A stretch of DNA of 64,000 nucleotides from Dichotomocladium elegans (lineage: Eukaryota; Mucoromycota; Mucoromycetes; Mucorales; Lichtheimiaceae). The notes beneath the pieces are model-generated. The model saw nothing but the letters and a program-made list of their open reading frames with translations. It was not told the DNA's origin and did no database searches. Within the stretch, counting starts at the first letter, position 1. Each line of letters starts with the position of its first letter. Made by a program: the position numbers and the translations under genes. The DNA is taken from positions 1,426,001-1,490,000 of the forward strand of contig JAIXMN010000005.1 in the NCBI GenBank assembly GCA_025716815.1. The letters run 5' to 3'. This document shows positions 47,556-59,410 of this stretch, piece by piece.

Positions 47556-48660
47556 GGTGATGCGCGGTATATTAAGAGCGGGGAGTTTTGGTTGGAGAAA
47601 GAATTAGGCGAGCCGAGTTTGTTTGTGGGATTAAACAGGAGGGAGGGACACCCCCCCGGCCCAATGCTAAGCCACAAATCGCTGTCGTAAAAGAAACTCG
47701 GTCGGGGGGTGGGGGGTGCGGCGAATCTTGCAATTGTCCTGCATCAAGCGCCGTGCCTAAAGTCCAAAAGAATACGCCTTATGCCAACTTATTTATGCTC
47801 AAGTTCCATATACAATCAATGTCCTCAATCCAAGGAGCACCCATGTTTCTTTTTTCTTTACCTTCATCCCATCGGGTTGCCCGCCAATATGAATTGAATT
47901 GGTGCTGCCTCGCTACTGATCGCGGTATTGGTCAGAAATGGCAAGAACTAAGAGGCCTTTGCCCTACACGCTCCAAGAGTCCCGATTAAAAATTGGACAA
48001 GCAAGATTTGCAATACTGGCAATAGAAACGCCCGGGATGTTCATAGGAAATGATATTCAACAGAATGGGCCGATAAGTCGGTTAGTCTAGCGTAAATGAT
48101 GCGCATATTGAAACGATGGTTGACCAATGACAATTACATGCAATCAAAGGCAACGTCGTTTCTCTTAAAGAACAATCAAATTGCTCGTGTTGCATTCGAT
48201 CGGTATGTATCCAGCACATGGAAGTGCTGTCGTATAATTCATTTTCGTAGTCTCCAACCGATGTAGTACGGGCATGGATCCACGTAAGGCCAACATGAGT
48301 TCTTCTGACTATGTATGGCCCGTGTCCCTTTTGCTCTGACAATTGAGCATCATCAGAGACTATAAATCCCCGGCATGGTCTGTGCGACAACTTGGATTGT
48401 GACTATCCGTGCTAACGCTAGGACGAACTCTCAGTGCCACTTGTTGGTATTGTGATGCCATGCCATCTCATCTCACCTGTCCCCAAGCAGGCAAGAATAG
48501 GTCTCCGCATAGCGCAGTTGCTTTACTCTTGTATCTGAAAGATCTAATGTGTATACTCCGTTGCAATGGTAATTGAGGTCTTTGCTATGCATACCCCCCC
48601 CAAGCAAAAGGGGTGCAGACAGTCTGACGAAAGAAGGATGTTTTACGCACAGATGCGCAA
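47556..48660. other. Intergenic
   Basis: No supported gene. G/C homopolymers occur at about 47650-47660 and 47705-47717. Confidence 0.5.
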
Positions 48661-48679
48661 CTCATTCTACTTGATCTTT

Positions 48680-49115
48680 TCAAGCTGATGTTTCAGAAAG
48701 TGTTGCGTGCATCAGCTGCTCCAAAACAGCTAAATGCATGTCTGTAACATGAATTCCTAGCAGCTCATGCACTCAAGAGCTTCTCAAACATCCTTTTGAA
48801 AAATCTGACCTTCTGTTATTCGGTGTACGCTGTGAAATTGCGCTTGATTCCCGCTTCTTTCATCCGAATGTCTGTATCCTTTCTCTTGGGAACGTGTGCG
48901 GTAGTAAGTCAGAGTTATCTCTGCAAGATATGCTACGCAGATATTCAGCGCGAGAACAGGCGCATTGCACAGAATACATTTTCTTCGTCAACAGTATAGT
49001 CCATAGGTTCAGGACAACCACGCTCATCAACGACATGACTTGGCCATCATAGAGAAATAGGTAAAAGTGTATAAAAGAGAAAGCGTCAAAAGGACGAGAT
49101 GGATTTGCCAAGCGA
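48680..49115 (-). pseudogene. N-terminal Tc1 transposase relic
   Basis: The reverse complement matches, stop-ridden, the N-terminal and helix-turn-helix part of the relic at 6595-7765. Shared stretches include ggatgtttgagaag with gagtgcatgagctgctagga (near 48720-48790), and a copy of the GQVMSLM/VVDE-type start with YSVQC near 48980-49040. The catalytic part is absent. Short identical words in the same order on the opposite strand establish the relation. Confidence 0.7.
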
Positions 49116-49518
49116 CATCTTCCCATGGATGCACGTGGCACCCGATTTTGGCCTCGTGCGTATTCTTGGCAAAACACGAATTTGTCTGTGGTCCTGCCAC
49201 TTCAGAAGTAGCAGGGTACGACTTTGATTTGGAAAATAGTGTATGGCAAGCTTGGCATTACATAAGGCCAGTACCGACTGCAAAAGGAAGTGAGGTGTCA
49301 CAGATTACGCCTTATGCCTTGGTTTGTTGTTTTCCTTGTTTCATTTCCCACATTTATCTCCTTTAACGATTATCGTAGTCATAGATAGACGTGGCATAAA
49401 ATATGTGGGAAGCATATCCTTTACAACTCCAAAGAGTAAAATCGGGGATCGAAACTTTGTTTTCTCCCCGTTTCTGACATAAAATAGACCACCGTAATGA
49501 TTTCCGCTTTACTTCGAT

Positions 49519-51703
49519 ATGGGAATAAACGATCCACTCAGCATTGCCACCGTTCAGCCAATGAGCATTGCAAAAATAGATAAAAAGAAGCATAAGAAAC
49601 ACAAATCTTCCAAGAAGCATAAGCATAGTCACGATCCACCGGCAGCAGATCAGAATGTGATCGCGGACCTTGATCAACAAAAGGAAGGTCAATCTGCAAA
49701 GAAGGCAAAAAAGGAGAAGAAACATAAATCGGCGAAAAAACATAAGCATGGTCATGGCGCACCTGAGGCTGACAAGAACCTAATTGCTGAACCTGCACTA
49801 ACAAATGAAGGCGATCCTGCAAAGACGGCCAAGAAGAAAACAAGAAAAAGTAACAAGTACGAGCTTCATAAAGAATCAAGCCATAAAAGGTCATCATCGG
49901 TTGTTGCATCCGAGGAGGCAGACCAGTCTAGCGTGCCTGCTACCCTTGCTGAGAAAGACCAAACTCGGACTTCTCCTCTCGCCAGTTCAGCTCCAGCGCA
50001 ATCAACGACACCTCAGAAACGGAAACACAACAGCGACGAGGACAGTGAAGACAGTGAAGACGAGGAAAATAATAAAGTTACTACAGACGGCGAGACCAAG
50101 AAAACCGGAGAGAAGACATACGAAACATATTTATATGCTGATCGGCTAACTCCTTTCTGGCACACGGAGTACGTTGGCGATGTGGATCCTCGTATCAAGT
50201 ATGCGAAAAACGTCGTACTGAGTCTTCCTAAAGTACATCAGAATTACTTCATTTCGGATTCAGAATCGGAAACAGATTCTGAGGATGATTATTCAAAGGA
50301 GCCTGAGGTGGAATGGCATCGCTCGACAACTCAGCAATATAAAGTGCGTAAGATGGTCCAGGAGGGAAAATGGAAAGTGCAGCAAGGCGTATGGTTTGAG
50401 GACGAGCGTATTCGACTCGAGAAGCGACTCAAGAAAATTGGTAGAGTAAGTCAGGTTGCGTTGAGGGATACCGGGAATATACAGATATAGACCAATTTTA
50501 TCCAGAGACACGGATTGAGCCTTGAAGATCTGCGACAATACGTTTTCGGCGAAAAGAGGTCAAAACATATGAAGTTTTGGCAGCAAGTAGGTACGTAGAA
50601 GCAAACAAGTCTAAAACTGGGCATAAAGATCCGTACGAATGATGGTTTTTTTTCCATTTAGCCAAACCGTTCCCAGACAGAGATTTGCGAGGTATTATCA
50701 AGAAGGTCAAAGAGACTTATTTTGAAGGAAACTATGGTGGTCGTTTTACTAAAGAAGAAGATGAAAAACTGATGCTGTAAGTAATGGATGGCTTTGAATA
50801 TTTGTTGAGGAAATATCGGTCCTAAATAAGTGAACTATAGGGCAGTGGCAAAATATGGAAATAAGTTCAAGGCGATGGAAAAAGAGCTTGGCCGCAGCCA
50901 CGATATTCTTCGACTACGCTATCAAGCACTCAGAGAAAAGGAATTAATAAAAGGCAAGTGAGAACCCTGGTTCCCGACGGTAGTTTGAGGATTTACATAT
51001 CTATGTGTGCGTAGGCAAGAATCCAAAGAAAGGGACATGGTCACCTGAGGAGGAAAAAAATCTTGTCGAGGTTATAGAAGAGTACCGTAAAAAATTTGGG
51101 GAGAAGATCTCGTGGGAGTACGTAGTGAACAAACTCGACGTTTACCGTACACCGGAGCAGGCCAGAAGGAAATGGTAATCTTCGACAAGCCACAGCACCA
51201 CACTTGCGGAAATTAGCATAGACTTATACATGCAAATAGGCATTCCAATAGACCGTCGTCGGTCAAATCTTCGGAGGAGCTGCGCAAAATACCGCTTACT
51301 TTGGAGGATCAGCTTGCGCTCTTTGAAAGGTATTGTTAGAATATGGGCAATCACTGAAAAGAGGCTAAAATACCAATATAATGTAGAATGAAGGCTCAAG
51401 GTTGGAAAAGGGAAGCCGATGTTCGCTGGACGGCTATGGCAACTGAGAATTTGTATGTGGTAGAGATTGTCGGTTGATTGTTCGTTCTATTGATGTTTCC
51501 GATATATAGCTCCAAAGAGAGGGTGAAAACCTGTTACATCAAGGCACGAATCACCATTCCTGGCTTCGAGAAAATGAATTTACCAGGTAATGAGCGGTCA
51601 TTCGGCTGCTTCCAGATGTGTCGTCGAATACTTATACTTGCATATAGATATTCTTGATCGTCTAATCAAAACAAGGCGAGCTATGGTTGAGAGCTTAAAA
51701 TAA
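49519..51703 (+). CDS. Reb1/TTF-I-like Myb DNA-binding protein
   Basis: Exons 49519-50445, 50506-50590, 50662-50776, 50841-50953, 51015-51174, 51240-51329, 51387-51452, 51510-51586 and 51648-51703 give 562 residues. The first 170 residues are Lys/His-rich repeats (KKHKSSKKHKHSHD, KKHKHGHGAP), suggesting nucleolar or nuclear targeting. After an acidic stretch come Myb/SANT repeats: GGRFTKEEDEKLMLAVAKYG at about residue 360, and KGTWSPEEEKNLVEVIEEY with ARRKWHSNRPSS at about 420-475. A degenerate third repeat (WKREADVRWTAMA) follows. The order fits the Reb1/TTF-I/DMTF1 group, which binds DNA to stop RNA polymerase I or shape promoters. Intron 4 (50954-51014) requires the GC donor AAG|GCAAGT. 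The exact orthologue is not certain. Confidence 0.85.
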
Positions 51704-53259
51704 TCATTATGCCCAAGTTCTGCTTATCCTCATTATCGCTACCGTCAGCCTGTACTTTCTCGAAGGAAAGCACACCGTATCAGTTTTCCGCAGGCAGTGC
51801 ATTTTAACTGATAAGGCTGTTTACTAAATACTAGCGGTCCAGCTTAGAAATACTCTGTCTATACACGTTTGAAGTGTCATATACCAATTTCATGATATTG
51901 TCAATGAATGACGCATAGATTGTCTAGAACAGAAGGATTGTATTTTTATCTATCGATCATGAAGTAGTTAGTTCAAATATTTAAAAATGCACCTTGTCGA
52001 GATAAGTGTTATTTTCAAGAGGTCATTTTGCAGAGTATTCTGCAACGCGTCCCACTTCGCGGTAGAAGATGAAGACATGCCTTAACGAGTCTGACGTACG
52101 AACATTCCGCACTGATCAATTGAGAACTCCGTGGATTCTATGAGGTGGCATTGGGAATTAGAGAGAGCTGCACCGAGGGGACATTCCAGTGTAGTCTATA
52201 CTTTATTTCTTTTCTCGCCCAGCATATTTGCATGTTGAAAATTGATGGTAAGCGAGAGAGCCTACAGAACAATCCAATGTTCTGTAAGTGAGCAACCAAT
52301 ATTCTTTGCTCGAAGATGGGAAAGGGTCAAGGTACTGATTGTCGTACCCGCACCTACACACTCACATATTCACGGCAACTATGGATGATACGTACATTAT
52401 ATGGCGGTGATGAATGTGATGTATGGTCTGAGCTCAAGATTGAGGGACGGAATTCCACATTTCGCCAGTGCAACAAGGGCTTGCATCTACGAAAAGATAC
52501 TCCTTCTATTAGGCACTCTCGGCCATACTCGAAAGAATGGAAACAGTTAACAGATCACGGATCCTATACTGTCCCGCTGCATCCTCCATGTCCAAATGTG
52601 ATCTATTCAACAGAGCTTCCGTGATGGACTTTTCTTACAAGTAGGAACTGTCCTTCTACGTGTTGATAAACGACCATTATATTACACTGATGGCCGTGGC
52701 TGTCCCGGGCCGATGGGCTAAATCGCTGATGAGCGAACGTACCCTCTTCATGCTTCTTTTTCCTTTATTCCCTGCAAACGACAACAGAATATCATCTTAC
52801 AAAAACCTACAAGGCGTTCATGAAAATGTGGATCAGACTCAATGGGTCGATTGATATCTATATTATATATTTATGGGCATGAAAGCTGCGGACTATGTCT
52901 CCAACGCTTTTTATTTTTCTAGATACTTCATTATATGGTATTTACAGTATAAGAAAATCACAGTAGCTCCTTTCTTTCTTTTGTGATGTATTCGTCATGA
53001 AAATAGGGTAGATTGCGTAGCATCATATACACCCGAATAGTTGCAGCGATAGCATAAAAAAGCAATATATCCCATCTTGACACTCGATGCTTTTCGGCCA
53101 TAGTGTGATAATAAGGTTAGTGATATGATAGGTCCCGATTATGCTATAATAAATCGACTTTGCGCTGCCATGGAGGATGAATGAAAGACAGGGGACTGCT
53201 GCTCCTGGAGTGACGATTTTCCTTGACCAATCTAGTAGATGAAACATTACATAGAAAGG
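51704..53259. other. Intergenic, one unrecognised small frame
   Basis: A 102-codon frame at 52316-52624 has no family features and a composition close to random; it may be noise. Nothing else is seen in this AT-rich stretch. Confidence 0.45.
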
Positions 53260-53765
53260 ACCCTGACAGCATTTTAATAAACATAGGCCCAGAAGTCGTT
53301 CATGGATAGTTGTTGAACACAAGAGTTTTCAACAATACATTGGCGAGGATGCATCCGTTATCCAGGAAAAAATTATGGAAGAAATGCTTCAAAGATTTGA
53401 GAGAGACTTGTAATTATACAAAGCAACGACCCAGTTCATTTATTCTTAATGATAGAACACGTTACGAAAGAACATACCGAATTCAGGCTGTAAGCGGGTA
53501 TAGCGATGGAAGTGTTCAAAAAACACCTCGACCGGCCGCGCCGATAGGCCATGATTGACCTTGACTTTGCGAAAAGTGTATGGCCTTGAATAACCTTGGA
53601 TTTCGTAGTAACAGGTTGGCCTCTTAAGTTACATCTCGACCTCATATGTTGAATGGAGAGTCTGTGTGGTCTAAGAAAGGATATTCCTGGGTTTGTTACA
53701 GCTATGAATGCTCAATGAGGCAGTACCTTTGCGCTTAAAGAACGCTTCCCTAAGCCGATCAGCTG
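53260..53765 (+). pseudogene. Highly decayed Tc1 transposase relic
   Basis: Frames in sequence give a faint Tc1 order: a helix-turn-helix-like segment EDASVIQEKIMEEMLQRFE at 53345-53402 (compare ENPSILLEQLMEQLLQRFE in the relic at 6595-7765), and MIDLDFAKSVWP at 53550-53585 (position of TDIDFRKNH). It also shares gaccctgacagcat with the relic at 6595-7765. No catalytic core is preserved. Confidence 0.6.
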
Positions 53766-55039
53766 CATGGTTTCTTACTTAAACGGTTTCCATCAAAAAA
53801 GACATATCCCAGCCCCCCTGTCCTCTCCAACCTTGCATTGCCATCAATAACACCCCACCAAACATCATTTCACAGGAGCCGAGAATTCACACAGCCGTTG
53901 TCCATTACATGAGACAGTAACAGTCCAACAGAATATCCAATTCAAATGCATACAAATAATAATATATTTTATTAGACAATGGAAATGTCATCCACATTAA
54001 ACAAACTAATAATTAGCATCTAAGAATGCGATGAGCTATTACATGAGAATATTTGTTGCTGCTTACTTCTCCGTAGATGATGTATGCGAAGGGGTGGCGG
54101 TGAACCATCCCCTTTAGTTCTTGGGGAAAGCGAGAGGATGACAGAAGTTAGTATGCTGTGTTGGCTGTAAATTTGGCGGGCCTCTTGGACTTACCAGGGT
54201 ACAACGCAGGCGTACTATTATTGTACTGAGGGCGCGCCTAGAGAAGGAAGATATATATATATATATCTATAAATAATTGGAAGGGTAACTATATGAGAGA
54301 AGGGCGGGAAATGCTACACAGAGAGGGAGCGGGAGCGGGAGCGCTATCTACACCAAGCTAGACCCTGGAAAGACTTGACCATGACCATCGGTGTTAGTTT
54401 CTACGAGGAACACGAGCCTCCTTTGCAGCAGTGGTCTCATTGCCAGGAAAAGCGCACAGGGGTGGAAAATGTGCCTGGATATCAGACTCTATGTACCAAT
54501 TTTACATTCTCCTCTTCTATAGGAAGATACGATCTACTGTGCAGTATCATCTCTCAGGTACTGTATGTCAGTCTCATGACTTATGCTATAGGTGCTTATC
54601 AATATACATACCCTCTTTTCTCTAGGATATTACTGACAATTTGTGGAGAATAATGTAACATTTTGCACTTGCCCCTTTTGCTTCCTGCACGGCTTTATTG
54701 GGGCCAAGTCAGTGTCCTTTTGCCGCAGATGCCGCGTTGACAGCATCATGTGCAGACGATCGGTCCCAAACAGTCGTCACCTGTTGTCCTCAGGAAGTGG
54801 CGCAATCGGCCCAAAAGAGGCAGAGAAGGAAGAATAGGAAGGTGACCACATATTAACATGCGTCGACGATACGCGGAGCGTGGATATAGGTTTCGTGCCT
54901 TGACCGAGTAATATCCGACTATGAAGATCAGAGTACTGACCGGGATGAAGCTGTTGAGATTTTCGCCGAGGCTAATTTGTTCGACGTCTATGGTATAAGA
55001 TAATATTATGTCCCATAAAAATATATAAAATCGACGTAT
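53766..55039. other. Intergenic, AT-rich
   Basis: A (TA)n run lies at 54249-54263. A small frame at 54643-54837 contains a Cys pattern CTCPFCF then FCRRCR, zinc-ribbon-like, but there is no further support. Short gagcggga repeats lie at 54327-54342. Confidence 0.4.
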
Positions 55040-55800
55040 TAACAGGTAAAAATGCTTCCAAGATGGTAGTTGTTTTCACTCTTGTTTTAGGGAGCGTAAC
55101 TGTTGCAGAAGTCCCTTTTTCAGACCATGACATGCAGGGTTTCATGTTAATAGGGAATCCAGACTCATCAAGGAAAACACACTTTTTTCTAAAGTCATGT
55201 CAGCCATGTCCCATCGGCGCACCTACATCAAGAGGCTCTTGGCTCTTTGGATCGCTATTCCTGTCTATAGGCTGAAACCGAGCCTTTTTCGGTGACAAGT
55301 CACATCCATTTGTCATAAATCGATAGACATGGTTTTCAATATTTTAAAACCCTCAAATCTCTGGAGCAATTGCTCCATCAGTAGGTTGTACTCTTATGCT
55401 CTTCGTTGAGAATACATGAGCGACCTCTGCCTCTACGTTTCTTAAAAATGCTGTCAGAGTCCTTTTCGTACTGTGATGCGCATTGCTGAGCTGACTGAAC
55501 ATGGAATCCTAGCTGTTTTGCAGCAGCTGATGCACTCTAGGCCTTATCTTTGCAGTGTACATTGTGTAGTCGTGATTAAAGTCTGCTTCTTCCATCTTAA
55601 TGCCTGTATCGTTTCGCTTGGGGATATTTAGTAGCATCAAAGTCAGGATTAACCCTTCAAGCTAGACTAGGCAGATGTTCTGTTGTGAGAACAAACGGAT
55701 TAAAGAGAATATATTTCTTCTTCAATCACCTAGTCCATAGGCATCCATGCTCATCAACTACGTGACCTTGACATCGTAGTAACAAAACAAAATAGCTTGT
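55040..55800 (-). pseudogene. Tc1 transposase relic (N-terminus to first catalytic Asp)
   Basis: On the minus strand: VVDEHGC at about 55750, KYPQAKRYRH near 55620, a gcatcagctgct helix-turn-helix stretch at 55530, VFSTKSIRVQPTDGAI near 55400, ARFQPID at about 55280, and KCVFLDESGFPI near 55170, followed by the KTRVKTTTILEA region. Many stops. The part carrying the second and third catalytic residues is lost. Confidence 0.75.
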
Positions 55801-55959
55801 TCATTTCAGAATGTCAAACGGGTTTAAAAAGGGGCAAAAAAGCTGATAATATTTATAGGGATTTTGCCAAGCGTTTTTGTGCGACATCTTTTGGGGGGCA
55901 AAACCGACTTTTGTTTTCGTGATCCCTGCGACTTCAGAACTGCTTCATTTTGGAAAAAC

Positions 55960-56315
55960 AGTGTAGAAGCGCGCATCGAAACTGCTTCCTCTAGTAAATG
56001 CCTGTATTCTTTCTCTTGAGGATATGCGGATCCAACAGGTTTAGAGACCTCCTTTAAAAATTGACTTCTCAGGCGTTTCTCTGTAGAAACAAATAGATTT
56101 AAAGAACACACATTCTCTCCTCAGCGACATAGTCCATTGGTGCAGCGTAGCTACGCTCATCAGCAATATGGACCTGCACATTTCGCACAAAGAAGTTTTT
56201 GGTTGTTTATATCGGAATGACGATTGTGTACAGATGGAGAAGGACCGACAGGCCTCCAAAAAAAAACTGGTGGGGTAATTACTGAGCGACATGTAAAAAT
56301 AAACGATTTTTTTTA
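55960..56315 (-). pseudogene. Second N-terminal Tc1 relic, head-to-head with the next element
   Basis: On the minus strand the region encodes HIADERSYAAPMDYVAEE with EKEYRHLLEEAVSM, a decayed transposase N-terminus. Its 5' flank (56275-56308) carries the same 33-nt motif as the element at 779-2213 (gtcgctcagtaattacccc on the minus strand), in the same orientation to the transposase. It abuts the plus-strand element that starts at about 56340. Confidence 0.7.
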
Positions 56316-56825
56316 TAAAATAGGGGAACAATTTTCTATGTTGTTCGTACTTTCTTGCAATTTCTTTACGAAGATGGACAACGACGTGTTGTTGATGAAC
56401 ATGGAATTGAGCCCATGGATCTTGTTGTTGACGAAGAATTGTTTGCTATTGAAACAATAAGTTCTCGTACTCAGTTCCTAATGAATAAACCCCCAGAAAG
56501 GCCTGCTAAAAATCATGTAATGCATACAGCTGCAGATGAAACGAACGGTGAAGATGTTGATATGGTGTTATACAGCAAGCGACGCTATACAGTTTACTCT
56601 AGTGAAGACAAAACTAGATTTTTTCATTTATTTTTCAGTAAATGCTTGAATGCTTCTGCTGCTGCGAGGCAATTGGGAATTCATATTCGTGCGGCCCAGA
56701 GATGGGTCAAACGCTATTACGAAGATCCTGAAAGCATTTTCGAAAAGAAGAAAAAGTCCGGTCGGTGTCGTATTCTCGGGGAGGAGCATAAGCTGTTTCT
56801 TTTAAATTATAATGTTTTCTCGTAG

Positions 56826-57738
56826 TACTATTTATAACTTCTTGACAACTGAGTGCAATCTCTCTATAAAGCAGGCACAGTTCCAGCCTGTAGAAAGAAA
56901 TAGCGAAGAAAAGATTCAACAAAGGTACGATTGGGTTCAAAAATGGCAGCAAACTGACATGGATTTCACAACAAATTGTGTCTTTCTTGATGAATCAGCC
57001 TTTCATATCAATTGAAACGAGGTATGGCTTGGTCAAAGAAGGGAACTCCAGCAATAGTTTACAGTACCCACAACAAAAGCGAACGCAGCATTGATTTTAG
57101 GCGCCATATCCGCCACTGGCTTGATTAATGTTAGTTTGAGAGTTCCAAAGCGTATCAAAAAGAGAAAATTTGGACGTGAAACTGATGGTTATAGCATAGG
57201 AACAGTAACAGGACATTATCTGAGCTTTTTAAAGGCGACGCTTGATGAAATGGACAAGTATCCAGAAATGAAGGGACACTATCTTGTCATGGATAATGCT
57301 CCTATTCATAGCTCATTGGACATAGGAAAGTATATTCACTCTCGAGGATATCGTTACGTTTATCTTCCTCCATATTCTCCTGAACTGAATCCGATTGAGC
57401 ATTTCTGGTCAGTTGTCAAGAGCAAAGTTAAGCGCAATAAGTTCTTGAAAAAAGAGACGTTAATGACCAGAATTAGCGAAGCTTGCGATAGTTTATATTT
57501 AAGTGACTTCAAAGGCTTTGTTTCTCATTCTGCCAAATGCTTTGGTAAGTGCCTCTACAAAGAAAAGTTATAAAATACGAAGCGCAAAAAAAAAGAGGTA
57601 AAGAGAGGCAAAGAGAGACAAAGAGAGGTAAGGAGAGGTAAGGAGAGGTAAAGAGAGGTAAAGAGAGGTAAAGAGAGGTAAAGAGAGGTTAGGAGGAAGA
57701 AAGGCGGCATAGGGTTTGTTTTAAGTTCCGACAGCTTT
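56826..57738 (+). repeat. Left arm of a long inverted repeat
   Basis: Pairs with 60594-59752. The 160-residue C-terminal reading frames in the two arms are identical in sequence (57091-57573 and 60328-59846). The arms differ mainly in minisatellite copy number and about 19 extra nt near 57690-57710. The spacer between arms is about 2.0 kb. Confidence 0.92.
57591..57690 (+). repeat. 10-bp minisatellite, about 10 units (aggtaaagag)
   Basis: Units aggtaaagag with variants aggcaaagag, agacaaagag and aggtaaggag lie directly after the transposase stop. The same array with about 5 units is in the right arm at 59782-59830 on the other strand. Confidence 0.9.
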
Positions 57739-57886
57739 ATTAAAAACGCCTGTCGCTGAGAACAATGCTATTTTACTACATGGAAACACCTCAGAAAATA
57801 CTTATCGTTGTGTTCAGAATGTCTCATCTCCCTTTAACCTTCGTCGGCATCTTGAAGATTCCCATGGTTATATATTTCCAAACCCT

Positions 57887-59410
57887 ATGAAGACAACTCG
57901 TCGCTACAGCAACTGCAAATATCAATTTTTGAGACATCCCACTGATAATGGAGACACTGAACGACATTACGCTTGCCCTTGTTGCACTTTTCACGTCAAG
58001 GAGCTTACATATCTAAAGAAACATTTCGTCAACCGACACATGTGCTACCTCCCACCGATTCCATTAGAAAGCGGCCAATATGAAAACATTACACTTGAAG
58101 ACGCATCACCTGAACGTGTTTCATCTATCAATACGTCATATAAACCCGTTAGCAATCCGCAGCTCCAAGGTCAAAAGCGTTCAAATGAAAATACTATGTT
58201 ATTGGATGACATTCCCATGGACCAACCTCAGGGCGATCACTTTGTCAGCGATGATTTCGACGTTACGGATGCTATTTACCACCTGAAACTCTCTTTAAAA
58301 GATCATCGTTGGAAGTTATCCTTGGAAGACCATTTGTACCTGATCCTTGCATCCACATCAGTATTGCTGCTGACTCCCGACATACTTCCTAATGAATTAC
58401 AGCCATTTTTTGAACACAAGAACTGGGCAACTGTCAGCATGGCCATCGAAAATATCTATAAGATACAACAGCCACCAACACCTATTGGCACCTTGACGAG
58501 TCTTCTTTCCATAATTGACGATATGATACGTCTCAAGCTTGATAGGGACGTAACCAGTGCCAAATTACAAACCTTACAACTGCCGAAGTACGAAAAAAAG
58601 TTTGCCAAAGCAGTTGCCACGTTCGTCAACAAGCTTCCACCTGTGTCTCTCGATGAAGATATCAATGAAGCTGAGCTTTGTTCAAGATATGTCGACCCAT
58701 TTCTCTCCAGCTTGTTCGACGATCCCAACCAAGGTATATACTTGCGCTGGACGAATCAGTCAACATTAGAAGCCAAACAATTGTGCAGTAACATGCGACC
58801 TGACATTTCCATCACCAAGACCCTGGGCCGTAAGTGGATAGGAAGTTTAGGATATGGTGAAGCCAAACCTGCTGCACGAGAAAATGACCATTATCTGGTA
58901 TGCGAAGATCTTATCAAGGTGGTAATTTTTTGCAAGAACTCTTTGGATGAGCAGCTGATGGATGGCGTCCTTGGGATCCACATTGTTGGTCGAACAATTC
59001 GGTTTTACGTTCTTGTGTTGCCTGCCGTTACAACATATGTGATGTACCTACTCGCAGAGATCAAGGTACCGGACTCGATTCAGGGCTTACCTGGATTTAT
59101 TACAGAACTGCCATCCGTTCTCAAAATTCTGCATGTCTTTGATACAGTCTGCGTGTCTTCTGATATTCCAGATATCATTGCCATTCGACGAGCACCAACG
59201 CTGTCATCAAAAGAATTTCAACAAATTATCTCTGAATCTAAGAGCCGAAAGCGATCTTGCCATCTCCACCGCAGACATACAGGATTTTCAAGAAGAAGTT
59301 TGCCACAAATTTTAGTTGTTCGTATAGACCATCCAGGTTTTTCGTTTTTTTTTGCTTCAAATTCGAATACCAATTTTAGTATTTCGTTGCTACCCTTTTG
59401 TCAAATTTAA
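57887..59410 (+). CDS. C2H2 zinc-finger plus PD-(D/E)XK nuclease-like protein inside the inverted repeat
   Basis: A 507-residue frame. The same frame is open upstream to 57725, inside the left arm, and encodes a finger-like segment (YRCVQNVSSPFNLRRHLEDS, second Cys missing), so the ATG is probably internal to a 5'-truncated gene. The C2H2 finger is YACPCCTFHVKELTYLKKHF with a following His (C-x2-C-x12-H-x4-H), at about residues 29-51. The C-terminal half has RPDIS (Asp306) then GYGEAKP (Glu325-Ala-Lys327), and downstream VVIFCKNSLDEQLMDGVLGI; this D...ExK arrangement is that of PD-(D/E)XK nucleases. The last 43 residues derive from a MITE inserted at 59279; without it the frame would stop one codon after His464. 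Function unknown. Confidence 0.75.
   Translation: MKTTRRYSNCKYQFLRHPTDNGDTERHYACPCCTFHVKELTYLKKHFVNRHMCYLPPIPLESGQYENITLEDASPERVSSINTSYKPVSNPQLQGQKRSNENTMLLDDIPMDQPQGDHFVSDDFDVTDAIYHLKLSLKDHRWKLSLEDHLYLILASTSVLLLTPDILPNELQPFFEHKNWATVSMAIENIYKIQQPPTPIGTLTSLLSIIDDMIRLKLDRDVTSAKLQTLQLPKYEKKFAKAVATFVNKLPPVSLDEDINEAELCSRYVDPFLSSLFDDPNQGIYLRWTNQSTLEAKQLCSNMRPDISITKTLGRKWIGSLGYGEAKPAARENDHYLVCEDLIKVVIFCKNSLDEQLMDGVLGIHIVGRTIRFYVLVLPAVTTYVMYLLAEIKVPDSIQGLPGFITELPSVLKILHVFDTVCVSSDIPDIIAIRRAPTLSSKEFQQIISESKSRKRSCHLHRRHTGFSRRSLPQILVVRIDHPGFSFFFASNSNTNFSISLLPFCQI

Larger units (their letters stand above)
56340..57738 (+). mobile_element. Tc1/mariner DD34E element, defective (left partner of an inverted pair)
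   Basis: The transposase reads from 56355 (no ATG at the homologous start; an upstream ATG at 56340-56342 is not in frame). It contains YEDGQRRVVDEHGIEPMDL, the helix-turn-helix ending RAAQRWVKRYYEDPES, then VERNSEEKIQQRYDWVQKW, VFLDESAFHIN, GHYLVMDNAPIHSSLD, and PPYSPELNPIEHFW. 34 residues lie between the second Asp and the Glu, the DD34E type. Defects: about 80 nt deleted near 56817, one T lost after HIN at 57010, and an extra T in the following stretch (57059), so three frames are needed. The last 160 codons (57091-57573) are intact. A 10-bp minisatellite and the gttttaagttccgacagctt end follow. Confidence 0.9.

Noticed and set aside
56275..56308. A 33-nt flank that seemed inverted relative to the transposase starting at 56340
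   Set aside because: It belongs to the minus-strand relic at 55960-56315, where its orientation agrees with the element at 779-2213.
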